Origin: Pseudomonas sp. BBP2017
GTDB lineage: Bacteria; Pseudomonadota; Gammaproteobacteria; Pseudomonadales; Pseudomonadaceae
Direction: 5' to 3'
DNA: 64,000 bases
NCBI RefSeq assembly: GCF_003024385.1
Contig: NZ_PVZN01000001.1
Coordinates: 186,001 to 250,000, forward strand
The notes under the pieces were generated by a model. It was not told the origin of the DNA. It ran no database searches and saw nothing but the letters and a program-made list of their open reading frames with translations. The stretch's first letter is position 1; every line of letters begins with the position of its first letter. Both the position numbers and the translations under genes were made by a program. Shown here in pieces: positions 35,856 to 45,991 of the stretch.

Positions 35856-37777
35856 TACTCCGAATCTTGGCGACCACGCCGGGAAACCGCTTGCGCGAGC
35901 AGCTCCGTGAACTGGGCGACGGGCATCGAGCCCAGGTCTGCACCTTCACGGGTACGCACAGCGACAGTTTGCGTTTCGACTTCCCGATCCCCGATAACCA
36001 GGAGATAAGGAACCTTGAGCAAGGTATGCTCGCGGATCTTAAAGCCAATTTTCTCATTTCTCAAGTCGGACTTGGCACGGAAACCGCTTTCGGCCAGAGT
36101 TTTTTCCACTTGCTGAGCAAATTCAGCCTGTTTGTCGGTGATATTCATGATCACCGCCTGGGTTGGCGCCAGCCAGGCCGGGAACGCACCTTCGTAGTGC
36201 TCGATGAGAATTCCGACGAAGCGCTCGAACGATCCGAGGATCGCGCGGTGCAGCATCACAGGGTGCTTGCGGCCGTTGTCTTCGGAGACGAATTCGGCAC
36301 CGAGACGGATCGGCAGGTTGAAGTCGAGCTGCAGGGTACCACACTGCCAGACGCGACCCAGGCAGTCTTTGAGCGAGAACTCGATCTTCGGACCGTAGAA
36401 GGCGCCCTCGCCCGGCTGCAGGTCGTACGGCAGGCCGGCGCTGTCGAGGGCGGCGGCCAGGGCGGCTTCGGCACGATCCCACAGCTCATCGGATCCGACG
36501 CGCTTTTCAGGGCGGGTCGACAGCTTCATTTCGATGTCTTTAAAGCCGAAGTCGGCGTAGACATCCATGGTCAGCTTGATGAACGCCGCGGATTCGGACT
36601 GCATCTGCTCTTCGGTGCAGAAGATGTGTGCGTCGTCCTGGGTGAAGCCACGCACGCGCATGATCCCGTGCAGGGCACCGGACGGCTCGTTACGGTGGCA
36701 GGCACCGAACTCGGCCAGACGCAGCGGCAGCTCGCGGTAGCTCTTCAGGCCCTGGTTGAACACCTGCACGTGGCAAGGGCAGTTCATTGGCTTGATGGCG
36801 TAGTCGCGGTTTTCCGACTGGGTGGTGAACATGTTGTCGGCGTAGTTGGCCCAGTGGCCAGACTTTTCCCACAGCGAACGGTCAACAACCTGCGGAGTCT
36901 TGATCTCCAGGTAGCCGTTGTCGCGCTGAACCTTGCGCATGTACTGTTCCAGTACCTGATACAGGGTCCAGCCGTTCGGGTGCCAGAACACCATGCCCGG
37001 CGCTTCTTCCTGGAGGTGGAACAGGCCCAGGCGCTTGCCGATTTTACGGTGATCGCGTTTTTCCGCTTCTTCGATGCGCTGAATGTAGGCAGCCAGCTGC
37101 TTCTTGTCGGCCCAGGCGGTGCCGTAGACGCGCTGCAGCTGCTCGTTCTTGGCATCGCCACGCCAGTAGGCGCCGGACAGCTTGGTCAGCTTGAACGATT
37201 TGAGGAAACGGGTGTTCGGCACGTGCGGACCGCGGCACATGTCGACGTATTCTTCGTGGTAGTACAGGCCCATGGCCTGTTCATCCGGCATGTCTTCGAC
37301 CAGGCGCAGCTTGTAGTCTTCGCCGCGGGCCTTGAACACTTCGATCACTTCGGCGCGCGGCGTGACTTTTTTGATCACGTCGTAATCGGTGTCGATCAGC
37401 TGCTGCATGCGCTGCTCGATGGCAGCCATGTCGTCAGGCGTGAAAGGACGCTCGTAGGCGATGTCGTAATAGAAGCCTTCGTCGATGACCGGACCGATGA
37501 CCATTTTCGCGGTCGGGTACAGTTGCTTGACCGCGTGGCCGACCAGGTGGGCGCACGAGTGACGGATGATCTCCAGCCCCTCTTCGTCCTTGGGCGTGAT
37601 GATTTGCAGGCTAGCGTCGTGTTCGATCAGATCGCAAGCGTCGACCAGTTTGCCGTCGACTTTACCGGCGACGGTGGCTTTAGCCAGGCCGGCACCAATG
37701 GATGCGGCGACTTCGGCTACGGATACGGCCTTGTCGAAAGAACGTTGACTGCCATCGGGAAGAGTAATAATGGGCAT
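35855..37777 (-). CDS. thrS: Threonyl-tRNA synthetase
   Basis: 640 residues from ATG 37777, preceded by AGGAGG. The order is TGS domain ([14 protein letters not shown]), N2 editing domain with [14 protein letters not shown] and the [10 protein letters not shown] segment, class II catalytic core (ITPKD... [25 protein letters not shown] as motif 3) and anticodon-binding domain ([20 protein letters not shown]). It charges tRNA-Thr. First gene of the thrS-infC-rpmI-rplT-pheST-ihfA-merR run. Confidence 0.97.
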   Translation of the reverse strand: MPIITLPDGSQRSFDKAVSVAEVAASIGAGLAKATVAGKVDGKLVDACDLIEHDASLQIITPKDEEGLEIIRHSCAHLVGHAVKQLYPTAKMVIGPVIDEGFYYDIAYERPFTPDDMAAIEQRMQQLIDTDYDVIKKVTPRAEVIEVFKARGEDYKLRLVEDMPDEQAMGLYYHEEYVDMCRGPHVPNTRFLKSFKLTKLSGAYWRGDAKNEQLQRVYGTAWADKKQLAAYIQRIEEAEKRDHRKIGKRLGLFHLQEEAPGMVFWHPNGWTLYQVLEQYMRKVQRDNGYLEIKTPQVVDRSLWEKSGHWANYADNMFTTQSENRDYAIKPMNCPCHVQVFNQGLKSYRELPLRLAEFGACHRNEPSGALHGIMRVRGFTQDDAHIFCTEEQMQSESAAFIKLTMDVYADFGFKDIEMKLSTRPEKRVGSDELWDRAEAALAAALDSAGLPYDLQPGEGAFYGPKIEFSLKDCLGRVWQCGTLQLDFNLPIRLGAEFVSEDNGRKHPVMLHRAILGSFERFVGILIEHYEGAFPAWLAPTQAVIMNITDKQAEFAQQVEKTLAESGFRAKSDLRNEKIGFKIREHTLLKVPYLLVIGDREVETQTVAVRTREGADLGSMPVAQFTELLAQAVSRRGRQDSE

Positions 37778-38101
37778 GGCGCCTCCTCTCCTAGTGGTGA
37801 CCCCTACCAAAGGTCACGTGGGTTGGGATGAGCCAGTACGCGATCCGCCCCTGTCTTTGCACAAGCAAAGCCTGCCTCACAGTGGCAGAAGCCCGAAAGC
37901 CTGCCAGGGAACGAACCAGAGTGACTGGAATAAAAAGTTGGGAGCGGCGCGCTACAGCAGGTGCTGGCGGCGTTTCCGAGCGGAGCATGCTAGCACAAAG
38001 CTTTGCGGCGATTGCGGGGAACTTGGGTGGAAATTTTCCGCTCAGAGTTTGTGAAGCGTCCTACTCTTGTGAAACTAGCCCCCCCCAAGGAGTGTTTGGT
38101 T
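37778..38101. promoter_or_regulatory. Divergent intergenic region upstream of thrS
   Basis: 324 bp without a credible gene. It must hold the promoter of the thrS operon (minus strand) and of the small secreted protein (plus strand). A small inverted repeat (CTTTGCACAAGCAAAG, 37854-37869) lies in the thrS leader. I could not assign -35/-10 boxes with confidence. Confidence 0.4.
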
Positions 38102-38401
38102 ATGCGACTTCAGTCTCTTCTGGCCGTGGCCGCTGCCTCTGCCCTGTTGCTACCGCTAAGCGCCAATGCCGGCAAGCTACCCGCCGACTACCAGACGTCC
38201 TGCGTGGCTCAGGCGCTGAAGCAGCAAGGCGTGACAAAGGACAAAGCCGAAGCGCACTGCAGCTGCGCCGCAAAGGTGCTTGAAAAAAACCTCACCGATG
38301 AGCAGATAAAAGACCTGGACACCCTGCAGGATGGCGTCAATGCGACACTAATGGAGAACACGCGAAAACAGGTCGCAGCTGCTTGCGCCCCGAAAAAATA
38401 G
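38102..38401 (+). CDS. Small secreted cysteine-containing protein
   Basis: 99 residues. A signal peptide is clear (MRLQSLLAVAAASALLLPLS, cleavage likely after ANA, about residue 23). The mature part of about 75 residues has four cysteines, including a C-S-C pair (AHCSCAAKVLEKN), compatible with disulfides in the periplasm. ATG 38102 follows AAGGAG at a spacing of 9 nt. The function is unknown. Confidence 0.8.
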   Translation: MRLQSLLAVAAASALLLPLSANAGKLPADYQTSCVAQALKQQGVTKDKAEAHCSCAAKVLEKNLTDEQIKDLDTLQDGVNATLMENTRKQVAAACAPKK

Positions 38402-38561
38402 GCCTTTGGCCAGGTAATCCATCGTTATTTTGCTCCAGATCAGCAATCTGCGAAGGTAAAAGGGGCTACAAGCCCATAATTAGACTATGATGGTCGGCGT
38501 GCACCCTGTTGGCCTCGGCAACACCGCACTACTGAAAATCATGTTTCTTGGAGATACACCC

Positions 38562-38774
38562 ATGTCTAATCGCCAAACCGGCACCGTAAAATGGTTCAAC
38601 GATGAGAAAGGCTTCGGCTTCATCACTCCACAAGGTGGCGGCGACGACCTGTTCGTTCACTTCAAGGCTATCGAAACCGACGGTTTCAAAAGCCTGAAGG
38701 AAGGCCAGACTGTCTCCTTCGTTGCCGAAAAAGGCCAGAAGGGCATGCAGGCTGCACAAGTTCGTCCAGAGTAA
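38562..38774 (+). CDS. Cold-shock domain protein (CspA family)
   Basis: 70 residues, one cold-shock domain: RNP1 KGFGFITP and RNP2 DLFVHF are exact, preceded by [10 protein letters not shown]. It binds single-stranded RNA/DNA and melts RNA structure. ATG 38562 has TTGGAGA upstream; codons further upstream in frame are leader. A strong terminator follows at 38787-38818. The leader of about 80 nt could carry cold-responsive structure, which I did not resolve. Confidence 0.95.
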   Translation: MSNRQTGTVKWFNDEKGFGFITPQGGGDDLFVHFKAIETDGFKSLKEGQTVSFVAEKGQKGMQAAQVRPE

Positions 38775-38786
38775 GCTCTGACCGAA

Positions 38787-38818
38787 TAAAAAAACCCGTC
38801 CATGTGACGGGTTTTTTT
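38787..38818 (+). terminator. Rho-independent terminator after the cold-shock gene
   Basis: AAAAAACCCGTC and GACGGGTTTTTTT pair around CATGT, with a run of seven T. Confidence 0.9.
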
Positions 38819-38847
38819 GTGCCTGGCATTTGCCCATGCACAGCACC

Positions 38848-38876
38848 TGTAGGCGCCAGCGTTGCTGGCGCCTACA
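38848..38876. repeat. Palindromic REP-like element
   Basis: TGTAGGCGCCAGC and GCTGGCGCCTACA are perfect inverted arms around GTT, in the space between two convergent genes. It is a common type of Pseudomonas intergenic palindrome and may also protect or end the transcript of the lipoprotein gene. Confidence 0.7.
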
Positions 38877-38878
38877 CA

Positions 38879-39187
38879 TCAGCCGCAGTTGACGCTGGTG
38901 ACCACGCCTTGGGCGTTGGTGTGCAGGTTCAGGCGCTCGGAACGGTAGTCCATGGTCATAGCATCACGCGGACCAAGGGCATGGGCCATTTGCGAGCCGC
39001 TGGCTTTGCGCGCCTGCTCGACCAGCGCCGGGGTGGCCTGCTTGCCGATGGCGAACTCAGCGCCACGGGCTTGGCAACGGCCATCGTTGTTCGCCGCCGC
39101 TGGCGCTTTCGACGACGAACCGCCAGTGCTGCTGCAACCGGCCAGAACGGCAACCGCCAACAGGCTCATCAATGATGCACGGAACAT
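38879..39187 (-). CDS. I78-family peptidase inhibitor lipoprotein
   Basis: 102 residues. The lipobox LLAVAVLAGC gives a lipidated Cys at residue 18; the +2 residue is Ser, so outer-membrane sorting is expected. The mature C-terminal domain (GRCQARGAEFAIGKQATPAL... RSERLNLHTN... VNCG) matches inhibitor family I78, small serine-protease inhibitors with one disulfide (the GRC and NCG cysteines). It may protect the periplasm against proteases. Confidence 0.8.
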   Translation of the reverse strand: MFRASLMSLLAVAVLAGCSSTGGSSSKAPAAANNDGRCQARGAEFAIGKQATPALVEQARKASGSQMAHALGPRDAMTMDYRSERLNLHTNAQGVVTSVNCG

Positions 39188-39331
39188 GAATCCTCCTTAA
39201 ATACAGAAATACTGCTGCCTATCTGACAGTCTCGCTGGTTTTTCGTTGCAAAACCCGTCAAGTCTGCCTGAGCCAGCGCACTCAGGTAAAAGCGCAATCG
39301 TCACGGAATTTTGCACAAACGCCGTCGCAAC

Positions 39332-39634
39332 TCAGTACAGGTCGATGTAATCGCTTGAAGGTTTCGGCCAGTTGGCCTGTAACACGTTGAACACCTGTAG
39401 CACCCAGCGCTCGTCCGCCGCGGCCTGCTCACCGACGCAGCCAGAACCGGCCGCCCAGGTTTCCAGACGAAAGGCCAGGCCCTGCAGTTCGCGGCCACCG
39501 ACCACCTGCGACAGCCAGGCGATACCGCTGCGGTTGACCCGCAGTTGGTTGTGCACGGCATTGCTGCCAGCGCCAAGCAAGCTGCGCACCGCCTCAAGGG
39601 TGAACTGTTCGGGGTTGTTCAAATCGATCTGCAC
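39332..39634 (-). CDS. Conserved hypothetical protein
   Basis: 100 residues (MQIDLNNPEQFTLEAVRSLL...), cytosolic, mixed helical/strand, no motif recognised. The N-terminal phrase 'FTLEAVRSLLGAGSNAVHNQ' and later tryptophans suggest a small folded domain. It stands alone between the I78 lipoprotein and a divergently read small gene. Confidence 0.65.
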   Translation of the reverse strand: MQIDLNNPEQFTLEAVRSLLGAGSNAVHNQLRVNRSGIAWLSQVVGGRELQGLAFRLETWAAGSGCVGEQAAADERWVLQVFNVLQANWPKPSSDYIDLY

Positions 39635-39825
39635 AGCGTTGTTCCGACTGGCTGGAAACCGTTAGTTTGCCACGACCCCCGCGCTTATGCCTAAGTCGCA
39701 GTGCCTTGGCAGGCAACGGCATGATTTACTGCTGCCTTGGGTGGAGCGCAGTCAGGCCTCCCCTTCAAACGCCAGGGCCCGGCATTTGAACCCACAGTGC
39801 GCGCAGTTTTTTCCCGGAACAGCTT

Positions 39826-40032
39826 ATGACAAGCCACATCATCGATGCCGACATCAAGGTCAAATGGCCCGAGGGCCAGAGCGCCTATAGCCCCGCCAGC
39901 GCCGAAGAACTGATGCTGATCGCCGTCGACCTGCTGGTCAAAGACCTGGGCAACGAGGCTGCGCGCAGCTTCGTCGACCAGGTCTTTGAACACTATTCGC
40001 ACGCTACTTCAGACGCGCAAGCCGCGTACTGA
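39826..40032 (+). CDS. Small hypothetical protein
   Basis: 68 residues (MTSHIIDADIKVKWPEGQSA...). It has a hydrophobic-to-acidic helical C-terminal half and no recognised domain. Its last 29 nt overlap the 3' end of the convergent nucleoside hydrolase gene, so one of the two may use the other's codons as 3' UTR. The codon use and conserved-looking content favour a real gene. Confidence 0.6.
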   Translation: MTSHIIDADIKVKWPEGQSAYSPASAEELMLIAVDLLVKDLGNEAARSFVDQVFEHYSHATSDAQAAY

Positions 40033-40978
40033 GCAGGTCAAAAAAGCCCTGAGCATCAGCGCTGTCGATCCACATCACGTTGCTCGGCTGTTCAAGGGTG
40101 TTGTACCAGTCAGCGATGGTCTGACCATAGGTCGGGCCTTCTCGGCTGTCTACCTGCAGATGAATCTGCCGCCCGTTGAACAGCTCAGGTTTAAGCAGGT
40201 AGGCGATCACGCTGGCATCATGCACCGGGCCTCCGGGCATGCCGTAGCGCGCCATGTCGGCCTTGATGTAGGCATTGAGAATGTCTACCACCAGCTTGCT
40301 GGCCTGGTTGTTCACCGCTGCCAGCTGGGTGAGGCGCGCGTCGCTGGTCAGCACTTTGTGAGTGACGTCCAACGGCAGATAGGTCAGTTTGACCCCGCTG
40401 CTGAGCACCACTTCGGCGGCTTCCGGGTCGGCAAACAGGTTGAACTCGGCCACCGGGGTGATGTTGCCGCCATTGAAATGGGCACCGCCCATCACCACCA
40501 CTTCCTTGATCCCGCGGGTGATCTCGGGGGCCTGGATCAAGGCCAGGGCGAGGTTGGTCTGCGGGCCGAGCATGGCCAGCGTGATGCTATACGGCTCGGC
40601 CTTGCCCAGGGTGTCGATCAGGTACTGCACGGCGCCGCCCTTGGCCAGGCCTTGCCTGGGCTCATGCACCGGCACACCGGGCAGGCCCTCTTCGCCGTGA
40701 ATGTTCGCCGCATAGATGGGCGTGCGCAGCAACGGCTTGGGTGCACCGGCATACACCGGAATGTCCTCGCGCCCACCCCACTCCCTGGCCAGCCGCGCAT
40801 TGCGCGAAGTCTTGTCCAGGCGTACGTTGCCGGCCACAGTGGTGATGGCGCGGATCTTCAGTTCATCCGGCGCGGCCATGGCCAGAAGCAAGGCCACCAC
40901 GTCGTCGGCACCGGGGTCGGTGTCGATGATCAGATCGATCGGTGCAGCCTGGGCGGCACCTGCCGACAGCAGAGACAT
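40004..40978 (-). CDS. Periplasmic inosine-uridine-preferring nucleoside hydrolase
   Basis: The IUNH signature DTDPGADDVVALLLA and later VVMGGAHFNGGN, AEFNLFADPEAA and GPVHDASVIAYL are present. It releases ribose from nucleosides, feeding the adjacent ribose transporter and kinase. I place the start at ATG 40978 because AAGGAG lies 8 nt upstream, but this gives a very short, uncharged signal sequence (MSLLSAGAAQA). The codons before it (WIQPAERLLQGVLL) read like the start of a longer signal peptide lacking an in-frame ATG, so a 1-nt deletion near 41030, or a start at 41104, is possible. Confidence 0.85.
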   Translation of the reverse strand: MSLLSAGAAQAAPIDLIIDTDPGADDVVALLLAMAAPDELKIRAITTVAGNVRLDKTSRNARLAREWGGREDIPVYAGAPKPLLRTPIYAANIHGEEGLPGVPVHEPRQGLAKGGAVQYLIDTLGKAEPYSITLAMLGPQTNLALALIQAPEITRGIKEVVVMGGAHFNGGNITPVAEFNLFADPEAAEVVLSSGVKLTYLPLDVTHKVLTSDARLTQLAAVNNQASKLVVDILNAYIKADMARYGMPGGPVHDASVIAYLLKPELFNGRQIHLQVDSREGPTYGQTIADWYNTLEQPSNVMWIDSADAQGFFDLLSTRLARLK

Positions 40979-41055
40979 CAGCAGTACTCCTTGAAGCAAA
41001 CGTTCGGCAGGTTGAATCCATTCATTCGTCGCACAGGTCCTTGTAAGGCAAGCTT

Positions 41056-41460
41056 CTAGAAAGTGACGCCCGCGATCAAGACGATATTGCTGTAGGGCTT
41101 GCATTCACCACTACGCACCACGGCGCGGGCGCCACGGCTGAGCTGTTTTAACTCGGCATGGCTGAGCAGGTTGCGGGCACCGAGCTGACCCTGTGCGTGA
41201 CATTGCTCGATGGCGGTCAGGCCTGGGGGATTGGCCTTGAAGATCTCATCGGCCAGCACATGGCTTTCCACCTGCATCTCGCTCAACACAGTGCGCAGGA
41301 CGCTGGCAAAGTCCGGCATCCCGGGCGTCAGCGCCAGGTCGATCAGCTCGACGCCTGGCGGCACCGGCAAACCGGCGTCTCCGATGACCAGGATGTCACC
41401 ATGGCCCAGCGAGGCGATGACCCGTGACAGGGCAATATTGAGCAAGGGCGTCTTTTTCAT
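41056..41460 (-). CDS. rbsD: D-ribose pyranase
   Basis: 134 residues, full length. The N-terminal [22 protein letters not shown] contains the catalytic histidine region, with GDAGLPVP and the C-terminal Y-S-N ([12 protein letters not shown]) active-site residues. It interconverts the pyranose and furanose forms of ribose so that RbsK can act. It overlaps rbsK by 4 nt. Confidence 0.96.
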   Translation of the reverse strand: MKKTPLLNIALSRVIASLGHGDILVIGDAGLPVPPGVELIDLALTPGMPDFASVLRTVLSEMQVESHVLADEIFKANPPGLTAIEQCHAQGQLGARNLLSHAELKQLSRGARAVVRSGECKPYSNIVLIAGVTF

Positions 41461-42365
41461 GGCTGCAACTCGGCCAGATAGGGAATCGACGGCTGGGCGC
41501 CAGCGCGGGTGACTGATAGGGCCGCAGCGCGCTGGCCGAAGGCAATCGCCTCGCCCTCCTCCATCCCGCGCGCCAGCGCCGCAGCAAAACCACCGACAAA
41601 GGTGTCGCCCGCCGCCGTGGTGTCCACTGGCTGCACCACAGGCGCCGGGAAGTGTGTGACTCCCTGAGCATTGGCAAACAACACGCCTTGGGCGCCGAGG
41701 GTGACGATGACGTTTTTCACGCCGAGGCTGCGCAGATGGCTGGCCGCGGCTTCGGCGCCGGCAAGGTCAGTCACCGGCAGCCCGGTCAGCGCCTGCGCTT
41801 CGCTTTCGTTGGGGGTCAGGTAGTCGATGGCGTTGTACCAGCTCAACGGTAACGGGCCGGTGCATGGCGCCGGGTTGAGAATCACCGTCTTACCCAGCGC
41901 ACGACCCCGCTCCAGGGTATAGGCCACGGTCTGCGCGGGCACTTCCAGCTGGCAGATGATCACCTCGGCGCCTTGCAGCAAGGTATCGAAGGCCTGCACC
42001 GATGCAGGCAGCAGTTGGCCGTTGCTACCGGGAATGATGACGATGGAATTCTGGCTGCTGGCATCGACCACGATCAGTGCCAGGCCGCTCGATACCCCCG
42101 CACACACTGCTACCCCCTGACAGTCGATCTGCTCGTCGAGCAAGGCCTGGCGCAGCTGTTGACCGTAGGCATCGTCGCCGACGTTGCCGATCATCGCCAC
42201 TTGCGCCCCCAGGCGCGCCGCGGCCACCGCCTGGTTGGCGCCCTTGCCGCCCGGCACGGTGGCAAACGACTCGCCCGCCAGGGTCTCGCCGGCACGTGGC
42301 AGTCGCTGGGCGCGGGCTACCAGGTCCATGTTGAGGCTACCTACCACTACTACCTTGGCGTGCAT
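41457..42365 (-). CDS. rbsK: Ribokinase
   Basis: 302 residues of the PfkB family. Signatures [15 protein letters not shown] (N-terminal) and [17 protein letters not shown] (C-terminal, catalytic Asp in AAGD) are intact. It phosphorylates ribose at O5 to give ribose 5-phosphate. The start [15 protein letters not shown] at 42365 matches the family length; an ATG at 42392 would add nine residues and overlap rbsR. Confidence 0.96.
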   Translation of the reverse strand: MHAKVVVVGSLNMDLVARAQRLPRAGETLAGESFATVPGGKGANQAVAAARLGAQVAMIGNVGDDAYGQQLRQALLDEQIDCQGVAVCAGVSSGLALIVVDASSQNSIVIIPGSNGQLLPASVQAFDTLLQGAEVIICQLEVPAQTVAYTLERGRALGKTVILNPAPCTGPLPLSWYNAIDYLTPNESEAQALTGLPVTDLAGAEAAASHLRSLGVKNVIVTLGAQGVLFANAQGVTHFPAPVVQPVDTTAAGDTFVGGFAAALARGMEEGEAIAFGQRAAALSVTRAGAQPSIPYLAELQP

Positions 42366-42378
42366 GGCTGTTCTGTTC

Positions 42379-43401
42379 TCAGCGGTAATCATTGAAAAGG
42401 TCTGGACGCGGGGCGGTGGACTCGCGCAACACGATCTTTGGCGCGACGATGCGCTGCTCCGGCGCGCCGTGCAGCGGCTGAGCGATACGCGACAGCAACA
42501 GGGCTGCGGCGCTCTCGCCCAGTTCACGTATCGACTGGCCGACGGTGGTCAGCGCCGGGAACACGTAGCGGCTGAGCTGGATGTCGTCGAAACCGATCAC
42601 CGACAACTCGCCGGGCACGCAGATGTTGCGCTCGGCGGCGGCGCGCAACACGCCGATGCCGATCATGTCGTTACCGGCAAAAATCGCCGTCGGCCGCTGA
42701 CCGTCGAGCAACTGCGCGGCGGCGGCATAGCCGCCCAGGCTGGTGAAATCACTGTTGACGATGTGCTCGTCAGCCGCTGTGATCCCGGCTTCGGCGAGGG
42801 CGCGCTGGAACCCGGCCAGGCGCAATTGCGCGGTGCTGGTGTTGGCCGGGCCGCCGATGCAGGCGATATCACGGTGACCCAGCTCAAGCAAATGCTGGGT
42901 TGCCAGGTAAGCGCCCAGCTCGTGATCGATGCGCACCAGATCGGCTTCGACGCCGTCCAGGGCGCGGTCCACGATCACCATCGGCGTGCGCACATTGGCC
43001 AGGCTGCCCTGTAGGTCGCTGTCTTCACCCACCGAGGCAACGATCAAGCCATCAATGCGTTTTTCCAGCAGCACGCGCAGGTAGCTGCGCTGCTTTTGTG
43101 GGTTGTCGTCGGAGTTGCACAGGATCACGCAGTAGCCGTTGCGCTCGCAGGCATCCTCGATGCCTCGGGCCAGCTCGGCGAAATACGGGTTGACGCTGTT
43201 GGGCACCAGCAGGCCGATGGTGGCGGTGCTGCGCGCCTTGAGCGAACGGGCCACGGCGCTAGGCACATAGTCGAGTTCAGCGATGGCCGCCTCGACTTTC
43301 AGGCGCACCGGTTCGCTGACCGGTCGGGTCTTGTTCAATACATGGGACACGGTGGTGTAGGAAATCCCCGCCAGTGCCGCGACATCTTTGATGGTTGCCA
43401 T
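42379..43401 (-). CDS. rbsR: LacI-family ribose operon repressor
   Basis: 340 residues. The N-terminal LacI helix-turn-helix MATIKDVAALAGISYTTVS and hinge (AVARSLKARSTATIG) precede a periplasmic-binding-protein-like ribose-sensing domain. It lies inside the operon it should control, 3 nt from rbsC. The perfect CGCAAACGTTTGCG palindrome upstream of rbsB is its likely operator. Confidence 0.95.
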   Translation of the reverse strand: MATIKDVAALAGISYTTVSHVLNKTRPVSEPVRLKVEAAIAELDYVPSAVARSLKARSTATIGLLVPNSVNPYFAELARGIEDACERNGYCVILCNSDDNPQKQRSYLRVLLEKRIDGLIVASVGEDSDLQGSLANVRTPMVIVDRALDGVEADLVRIDHELGAYLATQHLLELGHRDIACIGGPANTSTAQLRLAGFQRALAEAGITAADEHIVNSDFTSLGGYAAAAQLLDGQRPTAIFAGNDMIGIGVLRAAAERNICVPGELSVIGFDDIQLSRYVFPALTTVGQSIRELGESAAALLLSRIAQPLHGAPEQRIVAPKIVLRESTAPRPDLFNDYR

Positions 43402-43404
43402 GGG

Positions 43405-44397
43405 TCAGTTCCGCCGACTTGCACGTCGGCTACGGTAGGTGTCGAGGACCACGGCGATCACAATGACCGCCCCGGTGATAATGCGTTTGGTCGGTTCCGA
43501 TGCGCCGATCTGGGCCAGGCCTGCGGCCAGCACGGAGATGATCAGTACACCGAAGAAGGTGCTGATCACCGAACCGCGCCCACCCATAAGGCTGGTGCCG
43601 CCGATAACCACGGCGGCGATGACCTGCAGTTCAAGGCCGGAGCCGGCATTGGGGTCGGCGGCTTCCAGGCGGGAAATCTGGAACAGCGCAGCCAGCCCGG
43701 CCAGTAGCCCCATCAGCGAGAACACCAGGATCTTGTACGGGCGGGGGTCGATACCGGCGAGGCGCACCGCTTCTTCGTTGGTGCCGATGCCGATCAGGTA
43801 GCGGCCGAACACGGTGCGGGTCAGCACCAGCTGGGCAAGGATGATCACCAGCAAGGCGATGATGAACGATGGCGACACGCCAAAAGCCAGCGGGTTGGAG
43901 AGCCATGCAAAGGCGTCACCAATGTAGGCGGTGCGCGAGTCGGTCAGCTGGTAGGCCAGGCCCCGGGCCATCTCCAGCACGCCCAGGGAGACGATGAACG
44001 ATGGAATCCGCCAGGCCACGGTGATCGAACCGGTGATGCTCCCGGCCAGCGCCGCCACGCCCATGCCGAGTAGCGCGGCCGGCAGCACACTCCAGCCCCA
44101 GCCGAGGATCGCCACACTGACCGCCGAGGCCGCCAGGGCCAGCACAGAGCCCACCGAGAGGTCGATGCCGCCGATGATCAGGACGAAGGTCATGCCGACC
44201 GCCAGAACCATCAGGTCGGGGATCTGGTTGGCCAGGGTGCTGAAGGTGCCGTAAGTCAGGAAATGACTGCTGAGCAAGGAAAACAGCACGATCATCGCCA
44301 GCAAGGCGCCGGCCAGGCCCAGGTAAGTACCCAGGCCGTAATAGCTGCTGTTGCGCTTGGCGCTGGGGGCAGCGCTGTCCACTGGAGTGGTTTTCAT
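43405..44397 (-). CDS. rbsC: Ribose ABC transporter permease
   Basis: 330 residues, about eight to ten membrane helices, with the sugar-permease features VLIIGGIDLSVGSVLALA and GRYLIGIGTNEEAVRLAGID (the ATPase-coupling loop). It forms the inner-membrane channel for ribose with RbsA and RbsB. It overlaps rbsA by 4 nt. Confidence 0.96.
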   Translation of the reverse strand: MKTTPVDSAAPSAKRNSSYYGLGTYLGLAGALLAMIVLFSLLSSHFLTYGTFSTLANQIPDLMVLAVGMTFVLIIGGIDLSVGSVLALAASAVSVAILGWGWSVLPAALLGMGVAALAGSITGSITVAWRIPSFIVSLGVLEMARGLAYQLTDSRTAYIGDAFAWLSNPLAFGVSPSFIIALLVIILAQLVLTRTVFGRYLIGIGTNEEAVRLAGIDPRPYKILVFSLMGLLAGLAALFQISRLEAADPNAGSGLELQVIAAVVIGGTSLMGGRGSVISTFFGVLIISVLAAGLAQIGASEPTKRIITGAVIVIAVVLDTYRSRRASRRN

Positions 44398-45944
44398 GAG
44401 GGTGTCCTGGGTGCCGCTTCATGCAGCAACGCATCACGTTTCTGATAGCCGGCAAAGGCTGCGGCCAGTAGTTGATCCTGGGTCCAATGTTCGCGCTCGA
44501 AGGTGTCGATCAGGTGTCCGGCACTGAGCACTCCGATGCGGTCACAAATCAGCATCAGTTCGCGCAGGTCACTGGAGACCACCACCAGCGCCTTGCCCTG
44601 GCGCGCCAGTTCGGCGAGCAGGCCGTAGATGTCGAACTTGGCACCGACGTCGATGCCACGGGTCGGCTCGTCGAACAGCAGCACCGTGCAATCGCGCTCC
44701 AGCCAGCGGCCGATGACGACCTTCTGCTGGTTGCCACCGGACAGCTCGCCGACCACCTGATCAGGGCTGGAACTGCGAATACGCATGGCGCTGATCTGGC
44801 GTTGGGCCAACTCACGCTCGGCTTGACTGTCGAGCACGCCTGCGCGGGAAATCGCCGGCAGATTACCCAGGGCGATGTTGGCGCTGATCGACTGCGACAA
44901 TAGTAGGCCTTCGCCTTTGCGGTCTTCGGTGATCAGGGCGATGCCTGCGCGCACCGCGGCTACAGGTGAATCGATCTGCACCGGGCGCAATGGGCTGCCA
45001 AGCTCAATAGTGCCGCTGTCGGCGCGGTCGGCGCCATAGATCAAGCGCAGCAGCTCGGTACGACCGGCACCGATCAGCCCGGAGATGCCGAAGATTTCGC
45101 CGCTACGCACTTCGAAAGATACGTCACGCACCTTGTCGGCACGGCTCAGACTATTGACCTTGAGAATCGGCGCGCCGATCTGGCGCTGGCCCAGGTCGAT
45201 GTGCTCGGCCAGTTCGCGGCCGACCATCAGGTTGACCAGCTCTGCACTGCTGTAACGCGCCATGGACTCGACACACACCAGCTTGCCATCGCGCAGCACG
45301 GCGATGCGCTGAGCGATGCGTTTGAGTTCTTCCAGGCGGTGAGAGATATAGACGATGGCCACACCGCGCTGCTGCAGGCGTTCAATCTGAGTAAACAGCA
45401 ACTCGACCTCACGCGCGGTGAGCATGGCCGTGGGCTCATCGAAAATCAGCACATGGCAGTCGCCGATCAGGTTACGGGCGATTTCCACCATCTGTTGATG
45501 GCCGATACCCAGTTCGCCGACCGGGGTGTCCGGGTCGATCGCGTCGAGGCCGACCTGGGCCATGGCGGCCCGGGCCTGCTCACGCAAGCGCTGGCGGCTG
45601 ATCCAGCCGCCACGGCCGGGCAGGTTGTCGAGAAACAGGTTCTCGGCCACGGTCAGGGTCGGCAGCAGGTTGAGCTCCTGCATGACCATGCGCACGCCAA
45701 GGCGCTCGGCGGCGGCACGGCTGCCGGGCTGGTAAAGCTGCCCCTGGTAGTGCATTTGCCCGGTGGTCGGCAGCTCGAGGCCGCCGATGATTTTCGACAG
45801 GGTACTCTTGCCCGCGCCGTTCTCGCCGGTAAGGGCCAGTACCTCGCCGCGATACAGACTCAGCTCGATATCGCCGAGCACCGGCTGGGCGTAGGTTTTG
45901 CCGATTGCACTGACTGAAAGCACGACATCCGCAGTCGCTGACAT
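44394..45944 (-). CDS. rbsA: Ribose ABC transporter ATPase (tandem ABC domains)
   Basis: 516 residues with two ABC cassettes. The first has GENGAGKST, the LGIGHQQMVEIARNL signature and LIFDEPTAML. The second is degenerate at the P-loop (GLIGAGRTE) but keeps LSGGNQQKVVIGRWL and LLFDEPTRGID. This asymmetry is normal in sugar-type CUT2 transporters. It powers ribose import. Confidence 0.96.
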   Translation of the reverse strand: MSATADVVLSVSAIGKTYAQPVLGDIELSLYRGEVLALTGENGAGKSTLSKIIGGLELPTTGQMHYQGQLYQPGSRAAAERLGVRMVMQELNLLPTLTVAENLFLDNLPGRGGWISRQRLREQARAAMAQVGLDAIDPDTPVGELGIGHQQMVEIARNLIGDCHVLIFDEPTAMLTAREVELLFTQIERLQQRGVAIVYISHRLEELKRIAQRIAVLRDGKLVCVESMARYSSAELVNLMVGRELAEHIDLGQRQIGAPILKVNSLSRADKVRDVSFEVRSGEIFGISGLIGAGRTELLRLIYGADRADSGTIELGSPLRPVQIDSPVAAVRAGIALITEDRKGEGLLLSQSISANIALGNLPAISRAGVLDSQAERELAQRQISAMRIRSSSPDQVVGELSGGNQQKVVIGRWLERDCTVLLFDEPTRGIDVGAKFDIYGLLAELARQGKALVVVSSDLRELMLICDRIGVLSAGHLIDTFEREHWTQDQLLAAAFAGYQKRDALLHEAAPRTPS

Positions 45945-45991
45945 TGCCTGATCTCCTGGCGCCTGCCGTCGGGCAGGCGCACGCAGTGCAG

